Shown: positions 48,402 to 57,549 of the stretch, piece after piece
How the letters are laid out: each line of letters begins with the position of its first letter
How positions within the stretch are numbered: the stretch's first letter is position 1
Assembly: GCA_009784185.1 (NCBI GenBank)
Contig: WRCD01000002.1
Location: 62,001 to 126,000 of the forward strand
Source of the DNA: Bacillota bacterium
GTDB lineage: Bacteria > Bacillota > Clostridia > Christensenellales > UBA1242
DNA length: 64,000 nucleotides
Direction: 5' to 3'
Notes under the pieces: model-generated
The model's database searches: none
Told to the model about the DNA's origin: nothing
The model's input: only the letters and a program-made list of their open reading frames with translations
Position numbers and translations under genes: made by a program

Positions 48402-50690
48402 TTGGAGAACAGCAAGCTATTATTTAATATACTTAAATACGCGGCATTTTTTGCATTGTTTTATGCTTTGCATCTGGCAAACATAAGCGGCGTTTATGCG
48501 TTTGCTTTCGGTATGCTGTTTGCTCTGGTTTGGTGTAATCAGAAACTATACATATTGGCACCGCTGTATATTATAGCCGCATTTCTGGCGTTTTTCACCT
48601 TGGAAGCAGTTATTATTGCCGGCGCAACGGCGGCTGTGTTTGCTCTTGCGTATCTGGCGCATTACAAATTAAAGCGCCCGCTCAATCTGTGGCTGATAGG
48701 CCTGTACGCGCTGCTCAGTCAGGGCGTGTTTTTGTACTTTAACCTTACCAGCCCGGAGAGCATAGTTGCCTGTATAATTACGTTAGTGCTGGGTATGATT
48801 TGCATGGCGGCATATCTTCATATATTCCAGAATGTTTTACTTAAAGGCTTGAAGCGCAGGTTTACTATAGATGAACTTGTATCGGGCGGAATATTTTTGC
48901 TGGCGGTTGGAATCGGGCTGTCATGTGTGCCGGAAATAGGGTTGTGCCTGGTTAAGTTTGCTGCGGTGTTTGCGGTGCTGATAGCGTGCTTTTTGTTTAG
49001 CGCGCCTGCCGGGATATTTGTTGGAGTTATACTTGGTGCGGGCGCAAGCCTAGCTGCCATGGATATAAGTTTTATGAGTACATTTACGTTGTACGGCCTG
49101 GTAGCGGGAGCATTTAAAACCACAAACAAAGCATATGCCGCAGCGGCGGTGGTGCTGATAGATATATTTATGGGGCTGTTTTTTTCTACAGGGCTGCTGC
49201 TTAATTATTGGATGGCCGCACCGGCAATTTTAGCGGCATTGCTGGTTGCGGCAATCCCCAACAAAACCATAAAACGCTTGGCCGGAGTTTTAATATCGGA
49301 TGACAGCGGCACGGCAGAGCGCAGCATAATCAATCGCAGCAGAGAAGCACTTTGCAGGCGTCTGTTGGAAATAAGCGAAGTGTTTTTGGAAATGCAGCAC
49401 GTGTTTCGCGGTATGGTTAAGGGCACGCTTCCTATTGAAGAAGCAAAAGACTACCTTGCGGGCGAGGTGGTGGATAAGTTGTGCAAAAACTGCCCCGAGC
49501 GCACAAGGTGCTTAATGGGCGGCGGAGGCGAAACAAAGCGGGTGCTGACAGAGCTTATGGGTGCTGCGTTTTTAAAAGGCAAAATAACCCTCCTGGATGT
49601 TCCGCATTTCTTATCGGCCAAATGCACTAAAGTAAATGTTGTAATAGGCACAATAAATCAGATAGTGACCGAGTACCGCGGATATGTTAAAGCAACAAAC
49701 AATATAGATGCCTCGCGTGTGTTAATAGGCGAGCAGCTGCTGGGCGTGAGTCATTTAATGCTTTCGCTTGCCGATGAAGTTAAGCGCAACATTACATTTG
49801 ACACCAGCAAAGAAAGTAAAATAATAGAAGACTTATTATACAAGAATATTACCTGTACTCAGGCGGTGGTGTATGAGCAGAGCAGAGACGTTTGTTCTGT
49901 TACGCTTGTAGTTAAAAACCGGGATGTAACCAGTCAGATTATTCCGCAGGTTGTAGGCGGCATTGTTGGAAGCAAAATGCTGGTAACGGGCGCTAACATA
50001 TCCGATAAGGCTACATACAGCGTAGTTGACCTGCGGACCGCTCCCAAACTGGATATGGTGTTTGGCTCTGCAGGCGCCAAAAAGCATGGCTCTAAAATAA
50101 GCGGCGATACACATAGCATCCTCAGAATAAACGACGACAAATACCTGCTGGCGTTATGTGACGGAATGGGCAGCGGCGAAAAGGCCGAAAAAACCAGCGC
50201 ACTTGCTATATCGCTGATAGAAAACTTTTACAAGGCCGGCTTTGACAGCGGGCTGATACTCAGCAGCGTAAATAAGCTGTTGGGGCTTGGGCATGACGAA
50301 ACGTTTTCGGCGGTAGATGTAAGCGTGGTAAATTTGCGGAACGGATTATGCGATATTATTAAGGTTGGTGCGCCGGTCGGGTTTATTAAGCACACGGATA
50401 ATGTTGAGATTGTTGAGTCCGGCGCACTCCCGCTTGGAATTTTAGACAGCGTTGCGCCTGCCGTAACCTCCGCATTGCTTAGTGACACCGATATGCTGGT
50501 GTTGTGCACCGACGGGCTGATAGATTCGTTTGCCGACATTAACGAATTAGGTAATTTTATAAACAATGTGCGCACAACCAATCCGCAGACACTTGCGGAT
50601 GCATTACTTGATGAAGCGCTTAAATTATGCAAATCTGCGCCCAAAGATGATTTAACGGTGCTTGTTGGCAGAGTGTTTAATAAAAACTAA
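48402..50690 (+). CDS. spoIIE: Stage II sporulation protein E (PP2C phosphatase)
   Basis: The 762-aa protein starts at TTG 48402 with SD GGAGG (48390-48394). The track start 48213 includes a translated R1 arm. The N-terminal half has about ten membrane helices (LLFNILKYAAFFALFYAL to WMAAPAILAALLVAAI). A linker carries LCKNCPERTRC. The C-terminal PP2C domain has LALCDGMGSGEKA, GHDETFSAVDVSVVNL and LVLCTDGLIDSF with metal-binding Asp residues. SpoIIE dephosphorylates SpoIIAA to activate sigma-F in the forespore and acts at the polar septum. As in Bacillus it is downstream of tRNA-Met/Glu and upstream of tilS, though separated by inserts. Confidence 0.96.
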   Translation: MENSKLLFNILKYAAFFALFYALHLANISGVYAFAFGMLFALVWCNQKLYILAPLYIIAAFLAFFTLEAVIIAGATAAVFALAYLAHYKLKRPLNLWLIGLYALLSQGVFLYFNLTSPESIVACIITLVLGMICMAAYLHIFQNVLLKGLKRRFTIDELVSGGIFLLAVGIGLSCVPEIGLCLVKFAAVFAVLIACFLFSAPAGIFVGVILGAGASLAAMDISFMSTFTLYGLVAGAFKTTNKAYAAAAVVLIDIFMGLFFSTGLLLNYWMAAPAILAALLVAAIPNKTIKRLAGVLISDDSGTAERSIINRSREALCRRLLEISEVFLEMQHVFRGMVKGTLPIEEAKDYLAGEVVDKLCKNCPERTRCLMGGGGETKRVLTELMGAAFLKGKITLLDVPHFLSAKCTKVNVVIGTINQIVTEYRGYVKATNNIDASRVLIGEQLLGVSHLMLSLADEVKRNITFDTSKESKIIEDLLYKNITCTQAVVYEQSRDVCSVTLVVKNRDVTSQIIPQVVGGIVGSKMLVTGANISDKATYSVVDLRTAPKLDMVFGSAGAKKHGSKISGDTHSILRINDDKYLLALCDGMGSGEKAEKTSALAISLIENFYKAGFDSGLILSSVNKLLGLGHDETFSAVDVSVVNLRNGLCDIIKVGAPVGFIKHTDNVEIVESGALPLGILDSVAPAVTSALLSDTDMLVLCTDGLIDSFADINELGNFINNVRTTNPQTLADALLDEALKLCKSAPKDDLTVLVGRVFNKN

Positions 50691-50713
50691 GCCGGTTTTT
50701 ACCGGTTTTTTAT

Positions 50714-50743
50714 TTGACATAAAACCGATAAAACTGCTAAACT
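50714..50743 (+). promoter_or_regulatory. Promoter of GLUG surface protein 1
   Basis: TTGACA (50714-50719), an 18-nt spacer and TG-C-TAAACT (50738-50743). The region from the -35 to the start codon is nearly the same as at 57490. Confidence 0.8.
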
Positions 50744-50773
50744 TATTTAAACTAAAGATAAGGGGAAAGGCGT

Positions 50774-53332
50774 ATGCAGCAATATGTAAACAAACCAATA
50801 AGTATTGCGGGGGTAGTTGCCTTTTTGTTTGCATTAATTGTAACGCCGCTTATGGTGTTTTTTGTAGGTAATACTTTAGCAAACGAAGGCATATGGGACG
50901 GCAGCATAGCAAGCAGTTTTGCGGGTGGCAACGGGACTTCTGCCAACCCTTACCTTATAAGCAACGGGGCGCAGCTTGCATATTTAGCACAGGTGGTAAA
51001 CGCAAACACTAACGATACAGCTAACGGCGGTAGATTTAATCAGTCCAGCAAGCATTATGCGCTTACAAGAAGCATTGCTTTAAATAATGCGGCCGGGTGG
51101 CAGGGCTGGAACGCAACAACTACAGGCTTAAATCAATGGACACCGATTGGGGGCAATGGCTTTTGGGCAAACTTGGATGGCAGAAATAATGTAATCACCG
51201 GCCTGTTTATCGGCAGCAGTCCATTTCAAGCGGGGTTGTTTGGGGATTTAAGAGGAAGTGTTTCCAATCTGGGCGTAAAACAAAGTTTTGTGAGCGGCAG
51301 TACGGTCGGAATGATTGCAGCACGGAACGAGGGCGTAATAAACAATTGCTACAATGAAGGCACAGTTGCCGGCGGTCACTCAGGCGGAATTGTAGGAAGT
51401 AATCAGAACGGTGGTTCTGCGGGAAGAATAAATAATTGTTATAACAAAGGAACCGTAACATCAGACGGCGTGAGCGGTGGTATTGTGGCGCAAGGCGGAG
51501 AAGTGTTAAATAGTTATAATACCGGCAATGTAACGGCAACGCCAATAATCATCTCATATGTCGGTGGAATTTCAGGCGGCGTGACAAATGTGTTAAATTG
51601 TTACAACACAGGAACTATAACAGCAGATGGATATGCCGGCGGCATTTTGGGGTATACTGGTCAGGGGAGCTATATAGTAAATAGTTACAACACAGGAAAT
51701 ATTATTGCCGCCCCACGCCCTGACCAACCATTCGTTGGTGCTACTGCGGGCGGAATTGTTGGCTCTATGAGTTCTTCCACAAGTGCCGCAAGCATGGTGT
51801 TGAATTGCTACAACAGCGGCACAATAACCGCAAACACCAACGGGACCAGAATGGCAGGCGGAATTGCCGGCGTGGTATTTGTAGGGACTTCTTTTTCTAA
51901 CATTATAGCAAACTCCTACAACACAGGCGCAATAACCGGCACGGGCACCGGCACAGCCCAGCTTGGAGGGCTGATAGGCAGAAACGATGACGGGCAAGCG
52001 CTGGATTACGGATATTGGCTTAACACAACTGCCGCTGCCGCAATTGGAAACAGCACTACAAGCGGGGCATATACGTTTAACTCAACAGGCGGCGGACTGA
52101 GCGTAACAATTGGCGGAGCAGTGCGGACCACCTTGCTTTCTGCATTAAATGCCTATACAAACAGTCCAAGCCAAACAGCTCCGGCCGGCACATATTATGC
52201 AAAATGGATTAACCAAGTGTATCCGAAACTGGTGCCATGGCTGGGACAAGGCACTCAGCTTGACCCGTATTTAATATCCAATAAAGGCCAGCTGGAATTC
52301 TTTAGAGATGTAATAAACAGTAATATTTCGGACCCCAACGGCGGAATGTATAACAGTAACACCAAGTTCTACGCCATGACCAACGATATTTACTTAAACG
52401 ACACAACCGGCTGGGAAAGCTGGGGTAATTCAACAGCCGGACTTAGTGCGTGGACGCCAATCGGCACCGACACAAACCGATTTACCGCCAATTTTGACGG
52501 TAAAGGCTTTGCAGTATCCGGCATATGGATGTATTTAAACGCGGCTTCTTCTGCAGGAGGGCTTTTCGGGTATGTAAATAATGCCAATATACTTAACACC
52601 GGCGTAGAAAAAAGCTATATAAGTGTTGGCGGCAGCGGAAGCGGGGCTGGTGGTATTGCGGCTCATTCGTTTGGTACTACTACAATATCCGGTTGTTACA
52701 ACAGAGGTACAATAATTGGCTCCAATCCTGCCGGAGGAATAATAGGTGCCGCAAACAATTCAACAATAGTTAATACCTGCTACAATACAGGCCTAATAAC
52801 CGGCACCGGCGGAACCGGGAGTTATACCGGCGGAATAGTTGGTAATCTTGCAAATTCTGCTCAAATTACCAACTGTTACAACACCGGCCTGATTACCGCC
52901 AACGCAACCAATGCAGGCGGCATAGTAGGTTTAAACAACTCCACAGTTGGAGTATCCAACTGCTACAATACCGGCACGGTAACCGGCACTGGCACTAATA
53001 TAGGCGGACTTGTGGGCGACAGCCGAGGGCCTTTAGCCAGCAGCTATAATGTTGGTGCCATAACCGGCACCGCTACCAACCGCGGCGGTGTAGCAGGAAT
53101 ACGCCCAAGCGGTACCATATCAAACTGCTATTACAGTTCAACTGCGTTTAGCGGGTCTCAGATTGGTAACGTGACCGGAACCACCGGCGCACTTACAATG
53201 AGCCAGATGCTGGCAACCGATACGCTGACATTATACATGGTTAACATGGGCAATGCGTGGGCGAAAAGGATTAATACTGCTACACAATCGTATTATCCGG
53301 AGCTTAAGGTATTTGCAACAGACTTAACTTAA
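50774..53332 (+). CDS. GLUG-repeat surface protein 1
   Basis: The 852-aa protein has an N-terminal hydrophobic helix (residues about 10-35, AGVVAFLFALIVTPLMVFFVG) that acts as signal or anchor. The exposed region is built of many degenerate repeats like GGIVG...NCYNTGTITA, the GLUG motif pattern of surface adhesins, in two blocks. Each block opens with a GxGTxxxPYLISxxxQL segment. No LPXTG, SLH or other anchor is visible at the C-terminus. It is a paralogue of the 57550 gene with the same N- and C-terminal sequences (NAWAKR...SYYPELKVFATDL). SD AAGGGGAAAGG. Confidence 0.85.
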   Translation: MQQYVNKPISIAGVVAFLFALIVTPLMVFFVGNTLANEGIWDGSIASSFAGGNGTSANPYLISNGAQLAYLAQVVNANTNDTANGGRFNQSSKHYALTRSIALNNAAGWQGWNATTTGLNQWTPIGGNGFWANLDGRNNVITGLFIGSSPFQAGLFGDLRGSVSNLGVKQSFVSGSTVGMIAARNEGVINNCYNEGTVAGGHSGGIVGSNQNGGSAGRINNCYNKGTVTSDGVSGGIVAQGGEVLNSYNTGNVTATPIIISYVGGISGGVTNVLNCYNTGTITADGYAGGILGYTGQGSYIVNSYNTGNIIAAPRPDQPFVGATAGGIVGSMSSSTSAASMVLNCYNSGTITANTNGTRMAGGIAGVVFVGTSFSNIIANSYNTGAITGTGTGTAQLGGLIGRNDDGQALDYGYWLNTTAAAAIGNSTTSGAYTFNSTGGGLSVTIGGAVRTTLLSALNAYTNSPSQTAPAGTYYAKWINQVYPKLVPWLGQGTQLDPYLISNKGQLEFFRDVINSNISDPNGGMYNSNTKFYAMTNDIYLNDTTGWESWGNSTAGLSAWTPIGTDTNRFTANFDGKGFAVSGIWMYLNAASSAGGLFGYVNNANILNTGVEKSYISVGGSGSGAGGIAAHSFGTTTISGCYNRGTIIGSNPAGGIIGAANNSTIVNTCYNTGLITGTGGTGSYTGGIVGNLANSAQITNCYNTGLITANATNAGGIVGLNNSTVGVSNCYNTGTVTGTGTNIGGLVGDSRGPLASSYNVGAITGTATNRGGVAGIRPSGTISNCYYSSTAFSGSQIGNVTGTTGALTMSQMLATDTLTLYMVNMGNAWAKRINTATQSYYPELKVFATDLT

Positions 53333-53352
53333 AATAATTTTTACAAAACCTA

Positions 53353-53400
53353 TTGAAAAAGTTTCGGTTTTAGCGTATAATAACTCCGGATAAAGGAGTT
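53353..53400 (+). promoter_or_regulatory. tilS promoter and SD-masking hairpin
   Basis: TTGAAA (53353-53358), a 17-nt spacer and TATAAT (53376-53381). AACTCC (53382-53387) can pair with GGAGTT (53395-53400), which contains the SD. That is a 6-bp stem at the very 5' end of the mRNA. Confidence 0.55.
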
Positions 53401-53404
53401 GTTA

Positions 53405-54742
53405 ATGGAAAAAGCGTTTAACTCTATAAAAAAGAACAGATTGTTTAAAAGCGGCGAGACTGTTGGTATTGCCTGCAGCGGCGGAGCGGACAGCATGGCG
53501 CTTCTGCATTTCTTAAATGCAAACAAAGATAAATTGGACATTGATATTATGGTGGTTCATGTTGACCATGCCACGCGTGAGTTTGATGCAAGAGATGCGG
53601 CGTTTGTGGCCGACTACTGCAAACAGAGCGGTATTAAGTTTTATAAGTTTAAAGTTGAATCCGCAGTGCTTGCCCGTCAAAAAGGCTTTAGTCTGGAACA
53701 GGCTTGCCGTGAAGGCAGGTACGGTCTTTTTGAGAGTTTGTTAAAGCGTCAGCTATGCGACAAAATTGCGCTTGCTCACCACATGGGTGACCAGGCCGAA
53801 ACAATTCTTTTAAACATATTACGCGGCAGCGGGCTTAAAGGCGCGCAGGGCATGGAGCCCTTAAGAGACGGTGTTTACGCACGTCCGTTTTTGGACCTTA
53901 CTAAGCAGGAACTGCTTAACTATTGTTATCAAAACGACGTGCCGTTTGTTGAAGATGAAACCAACAGTGACAACAACTTTGCGCGAAACTTTTTGCGCAA
54001 TGTAATTTTGCCCGAAATAAGAAAGCAATGGCCGAATGCGGACGAGAACCTTGTGGCTTTTGGAGCAATTGCTAAAACAGACGATGAGTTTATTAATGCG
54101 CTTATGAACTTTGATGCCATTATTTACGGCGAACAAACAGTAAAAATTCCGCTTAACTATTTTGTGTATCAATCAAGCTTGGTTAACCGTATGCTGATAC
54201 GGGCTTTAGCACATCTTAATGCTGCCGGTTATGAGTCTAAACATATGGTGCTGTTGTCTGATTTGGCCAAAAACGGCAGCAACGGCGCAAAATTAAACCT
54301 GCCGGATAAGGTTACGGCGTACCGTGAATATGACTATCTGACCTTAACCCGCAAAAAGGTCAAGGAAAAAATTGCCGAAGAATATCCGTTTAAGCTGGGG
54401 CAGATAAAGTTTAACGACTACGGCAAGTTAAAAATTAAGCTGGCTAAGCCGATAGAAAAACCGCTGAGCGGTCTGCTGATAGATGCCGGTAAAGTTCCGG
54501 CAGAAGCCGTTTGGCGCCTTAGGGCAGAAGGCGACTACATTACAAAGTTTGGAGGCGGCACCAAAAAGCTGAAACAGTTTCTGATAGATAAAAAAGTACC
54601 CGCCAGAATGCGTGATATGATTCCTGTGCTGGCCGTAGGCAGCAATGTGCTGGCGGTTGCGGGCGTGGAAATAAGTGACAGCCTGAAAGTGGACCAAGCC
54701 TCACGCAGGGCAGCGGTTGTTGAATATGAATTGTTTGATTAA
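53405..54742 (+). CDS. tilS: tRNA(Ile)-lysidine synthase
   Basis: The 445-aa protein starts at ATG 53405 (SD AAAGGAG). It has the PP-loop GIACSGGADSMALLHFL, VVHVDHATR, LAHHMGDQAET and RPFLDLTKQEL, followed by the TilS C-terminal domains (GDYITKFGGGTKKLKQFLIDKKVPARMRD, the TilS substrate-binding domain). It makes lysidine-34 in tRNA-Ile2(CAU), which prevents reading of AUG. It keeps the Bacillus-like order spoIIE...tilS, but the hprT-ftsH pair that usually follows is missing. Confidence 0.97.
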   Translation: MEKAFNSIKKNRLFKSGETVGIACSGGADSMALLHFLNANKDKLDIDIMVVHVDHATREFDARDAAFVADYCKQSGIKFYKFKVESAVLARQKGFSLEQACREGRYGLFESLLKRQLCDKIALAHHMGDQAETILLNILRGSGLKGAQGMEPLRDGVYARPFLDLTKQELLNYCYQNDVPFVEDETNSDNNFARNFLRNVILPEIRKQWPNADENLVAFGAIAKTDDEFINALMNFDAIIYGEQTVKIPLNYFVYQSSLVNRMLIRALAHLNAAGYESKHMVLLSDLAKNGSNGAKLNLPDKVTAYREYDYLTLTRKKVKEKIAEEYPFKLGQIKFNDYGKLKIKLAKPIEKPLSGLLIDAGKVPAEAVWRLRAEGDYITKFGGGTKKLKQFLIDKKVPARMRDMIPVLAVGSNVLAVAGVEISDSLKVDQASRRAAVVEYELFD

Positions 54743-54746
54743 TGGT

Positions 54747-54775
54747 TTGCATACTTGTTAAAAATAGTGTACAAT
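54747..54775 (+). promoter_or_regulatory. Promoter of the flippase-like gene
   Basis: TTGCAT (54747-54752), a 17-nt spacer and TACAAT (54770-54775). Confidence 0.65.
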
Positions 54776-54816
54776 GGGGGTCATAAACGACCTCCATATT
54801 TTTTAAAAGGCAACAA

Positions 54817-56211
54817 ATGGCCGAAAGCGAAAACAATCAAAGGTTAAAAAACTTAACAACCCCGCTTGTTAAAAAACGCAGGCGTTCTTTAGATATCTAC
54901 AGGCAGAGTTACGGTAAGTGGCGTCTGCTTAAACTTAAGCTTAATAAATTCTATTTCAAACAGGTAAAGCCCAAAACCGCACCAATTTACGATGAGCTTC
55001 ATACCGAAAGCAAGTTTGAAGGCGCAAAAAAGGCCGTGGGTGCTCAAAAAAGCAAAAAGAAGCGCCTATTAAGTTTTTTGTTTTTTGCTATTAATCTGGC
55101 TATAGTAGCCGGAATAATTATATATCAGTTCAGCACAGATGACGTAACGCTTGGTGATTTGTTTAGCACATCAATCAATTGGTGGTGGTTTGTTGCGGCG
55201 GTTGCATTGTTTTTTGTAACTATGGGAATAGATAGTTTAAGGTTGTTTATTTTGATAAAACACTCTACCAAGCGTACCAGGGCATATTTAAGTTATAAAA
55301 CTACGGCGCTCGGCCTGTTTTACGACAGAATTACACCTATGTTTACCGGCGGGCAGCCGTTTCAGATGTATTATATGAACAAACGCGGAATATCGGCCGG
55401 CACCGCATCCGGGCTTCCTATAGCTAAGTTTATTTTTCACCAGGTTGTTTTTGCGCTTATTTGTATTGGCGTGCTTATTGCGCAGGCTTCGTTTATAATC
55501 AGTTTAAACCCGTTTGTTATGGCGGCCTGCTACACTGGTCTTGCTGCAATGGTTTTGTTAACCGTAGGCGTTTTGCTCTTGTCGGTTAGCAAAAGGGTTG
55601 GTCCGGCGCTTACCAAGGGTATAGTAAAGCTGCTTCATAAAATGAGGATTGTTAAAAGATACGAAAGAACTTATGCCAAGGTTATGACAGCAGTTAAAGA
55701 ATATAATGTAACGTTCAGGTTTTTCTTTAGCAACTTTAAGATATTGGCGCCAAACCTTCTTTTATCGCTTGGCTTAATAATAGGTTTTTACAGTTTCCCG
55801 TTTATGATTTACTGTATGTTTTTCCCGTTTGACTTGAGCCTTTGGTTTACATTGCTTACAATAGCCATAGTTTGTGACTTGTCGGCAAGTCTTATGCCGC
55901 TGCCGGGCGGGTCAGGAGCAGCCGAGGTCAGCTTTACCGTGCTGGCGGCAGCGTACTTTCCGGGGCCAGGACTGATTGTTCTTGCCATGCTGTTGTGGCG
56001 GTTCTTTACGTATTACGGTTACGTGTTTCAGGGCATAGCAATAATCTTTTACGATTATATTATCGGCAACCGGAAGATTCCGATTCTGCTAAACAGGTTT
56101 GCAGCGGAGGATGAGGCAAAACGTCAGGCAGAGGAGCAGGAAAAACTCCGCCAGGAAGAACATGAAAAACTGCTTAATAACGACATTATAAAGTTACCGC
56201 GAAAAAAGTAA
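54817..56211 (+). CDS. Lysylphosphatidylglycerol synthase transmembrane-type (flippase-like) protein
   Basis: The 464-aa protein has a basic cytosolic N-terminus (KKRRRSLDIYRQSYGKWR) and about eight membrane helices. The segments ALGLFYDRITPMFTGGQPFQMYYMNKRG and SASLMPLPGGSGAAEVSF are characteristic of the UPF0104/MprF N-terminal flippase fold. The cytosolic MprF synthase domain is absent. Members move lipids or polyprenyl carriers; the substrate is unknown. The C-terminus is a charged coiled coil (EDEAKRQAEEQEKLRQEEHEKLL). Confidence 0.85.
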   Translation: MAESENNQRLKNLTTPLVKKRRRSLDIYRQSYGKWRLLKLKLNKFYFKQVKPKTAPIYDELHTESKFEGAKKAVGAQKSKKKRLLSFLFFAINLAIVAGIIIYQFSTDDVTLGDLFSTSINWWWFVAAVALFFVTMGIDSLRLFILIKHSTKRTRAYLSYKTTALGLFYDRITPMFTGGQPFQMYYMNKRGISAGTASGLPIAKFIFHQVVFALICIGVLIAQASFIISLNPFVMAACYTGLAAMVLLTVGVLLLSVSKRVGPALTKGIVKLLHKMRIVKRYERTYAKVMTAVKEYNVTFRFFFSNFKILAPNLLLSLGLIIGFYSFPFMIYCMFFPFDLSLWFTLLTIAIVCDLSASLMPLPGGSGAAEVSFTVLAAAYFPGPGLIVLAMLLWRFFTYYGYVFQGIAIIFYDYIIGNRKIPILLNRFAAEDEAKRQAEEQEKLRQEEHEKLLNNDIIKLPRKK

Positions 56212-56253
56212 GTTATTCAGCAAAAAGCACCGGAATATACTGTGCTTTTTTGT

Positions 56254-56287
56254 TTGCGTCGATTTAAGCGCATCGTAAAATTAACAT
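56254..56287 (+). promoter_or_regulatory. Leaderless promoter of the 56288 gene
   Basis: TTGCGT (56254-56259), a 16-nt spacer, TAAAAT (56276-56281), 6 nt, ATG 56288. Confidence 0.6.
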
Positions 56288-57493
56288 ATGGATATCCGCA
56301 GAATTTTTCTTGTGCCAAACGCTCATAAGCGCTCGGCGGAGTTTTTATTTAATATGTTTCCGTACGGGCGCTGTCTTTTTTTAACAAGCGGTAAAACACG
56401 TGTGCTGGCCGGACCGTTTGCCTGGCAGATGCAAAAGATTGGTTTGCGGCCCGATGAGCTTAACATAACGGGCAGCTTAAGCAGCTTTGATACCGTAAAC
56501 GAAATAGTGGTCTGTGAAAACACACGTGCCATAATTGCATTTGGCACATCAGAACTTTTTAATCTGGCAAAAATGACAGCCCGCGAAAAAAAACTGCCGC
56601 TGATTTTAATTGCGGCGGCTCCGGTAGATGCCAACGTTTTTTGTCCGCACTCTGTATTGATAAAAGACGGGATTGTTGGGGTGTTTGACTCCGCTGCGCC
56701 GGCAGCACTGTTTTATGACGCTCAGCTGGCGGGCTTAACAAACGCAGAAGAGCTGCTGGATGCCGCAATGGGCGTGATAAGTAAAGCCATGCTGTGCTTA
56801 GATAGCAACTGTCATTGCGAGTTGCACCCGAAACTCCTTCAAGCGAAGCAATCCCCTGGGTTGGAAGCACCAATTTCTCGGATTGCTTCGTCTGCAGGCT
56901 TTGCCGGCCAGGCTCGCAATGACAAGGATTTACTCCACGAAATTAGCGGCATTCTTTCTCTGCTGAACAGCAACTGTATAGACAAAGTGTTGTTAACCGA
57001 AAAGATGCTGATATGTGCATATTACGCCTCTGAAATAAATTCAATGTCGCCTGCCGGGCAAATGATGCTGGCATATCTGCAGATAAAGCAAAAGCCCATA
57101 CAAAACCCGGGGCAGACAGAATTGATGTGTGCACGTCTGCTGACCGGTTTGTTTTTATCATACTTAAACAAATGCGATAACATAATAAATATGTGTGATA
57201 TAAAAAAAAGAATAATGCTTACGCAGGTGTTTTTGTCCGAAGAACAAACTGACAAGATGCTGGCAGCTATGCTGGGGGCGGAACAACTTAAAACCGAAAT
57301 TATTAAAGAACGTTTCCTGCTTATTAAAAAGCTTGAAGAAATAAAAGCAATTTTAAACAGCGTTCCCATGCCGGGACAGATGACTATTACAAAGCCTGAA
57401 CTTGAAGCCATGCTTAGCCTTGCCCCGGAGATGACAAATGGAAACAACTTGCTGGTGCTTTTAAGGAATGAAGGACTGCTGGATTTTATTTGA
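56288..57493 (+). CDS. Glycerol-1-phosphate dehydrogenase-like protein with an in-frame R3 insertion
   Basis: The 401-aa protein resembles the dehydroquinate synthase/iron-alcohol dehydrogenase fold. RAIIAFGTSELFNLAKMTAREKKLPLILIAAAPVDAN occupies the place of the GGG nucleotide loop and the PTT motif, but the glycines are degraded. The downstream metal-binding His residues are not clear. Residues about 174-212 are a full R3 palindrome (56810-56924) read in frame (CHCE...KQSPG...RIASSAG...ARND). Probably a diverged, possibly non-catalytic homologue. Leaderless start. The next GLUG gene's promoter overlaps its 3' end. Confidence 0.55.
   Translation: MDIRRIFLVPNAHKRSAEFLFNMFPYGRCLFLTSGKTRVLAGPFAWQMQKIGLRPDELNITGSLSSFDTVNEIVVCENTRAIIAFGTSELFNLAKMTAREKKLPLILIAAAPVDANVFCPHSVLIKDGIVGVFDSAAPAALFYDAQLAGLTNAEELLDAAMGVISKAMLCLDSNCHCELHPKLLQAKQSPGLEAPISRIASSAGFAGQARNDKDLLHEISGILSLLNSNCIDKVLLTEKMLICAYYASEINSMSPAGQMMLAYLQIKQKPIQNPGQTELMCARLLTGLFLSYLNKCDNIINMCDIKKRIMLTQVFLSEEQTDKMLAAMLGAEQLKTEIIKERFLLIKKLEEIKAILNSVPMPGQMTITKPELEAMLSLAPEMTNGNNLLVLLRNEGLLDFI
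56810..56924. repeat. R3 full palindrome inside a CDS
   Basis: TGTCATTGCGAG...CGAAGCAATCCCC, then CGGATTGCTTCG...GGCTCGCAATGACA. It is about 115 bp long and translated in a different frame from the 25136 copy. Confidence 0.9.
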
Positions 57494-57519
57494 CACTAAG
57501 CCCATAAAAATGCTAAACT
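57490..57519 (+). promoter_or_regulatory. Promoter of GLUG surface protein 2
   Basis: TTGACA (57490-57495), an 18-nt spacer and TG-C-TAAACT (57514-57519). It overlaps the stop of the preceding gene and matches the 50714 promoter. Confidence 0.8.
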
Positions 57520-57549
57520 AAATTAAACTAAAGACAAGGGGAAAGGCGT

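Noticed and set aside
50774-53332. DNA repeats within the GLUG gene as a possible repeat array
   Set aside because: The periodicity is explained by degenerate protein repeats (NCYNTG...), with variable spacing and codon changes.
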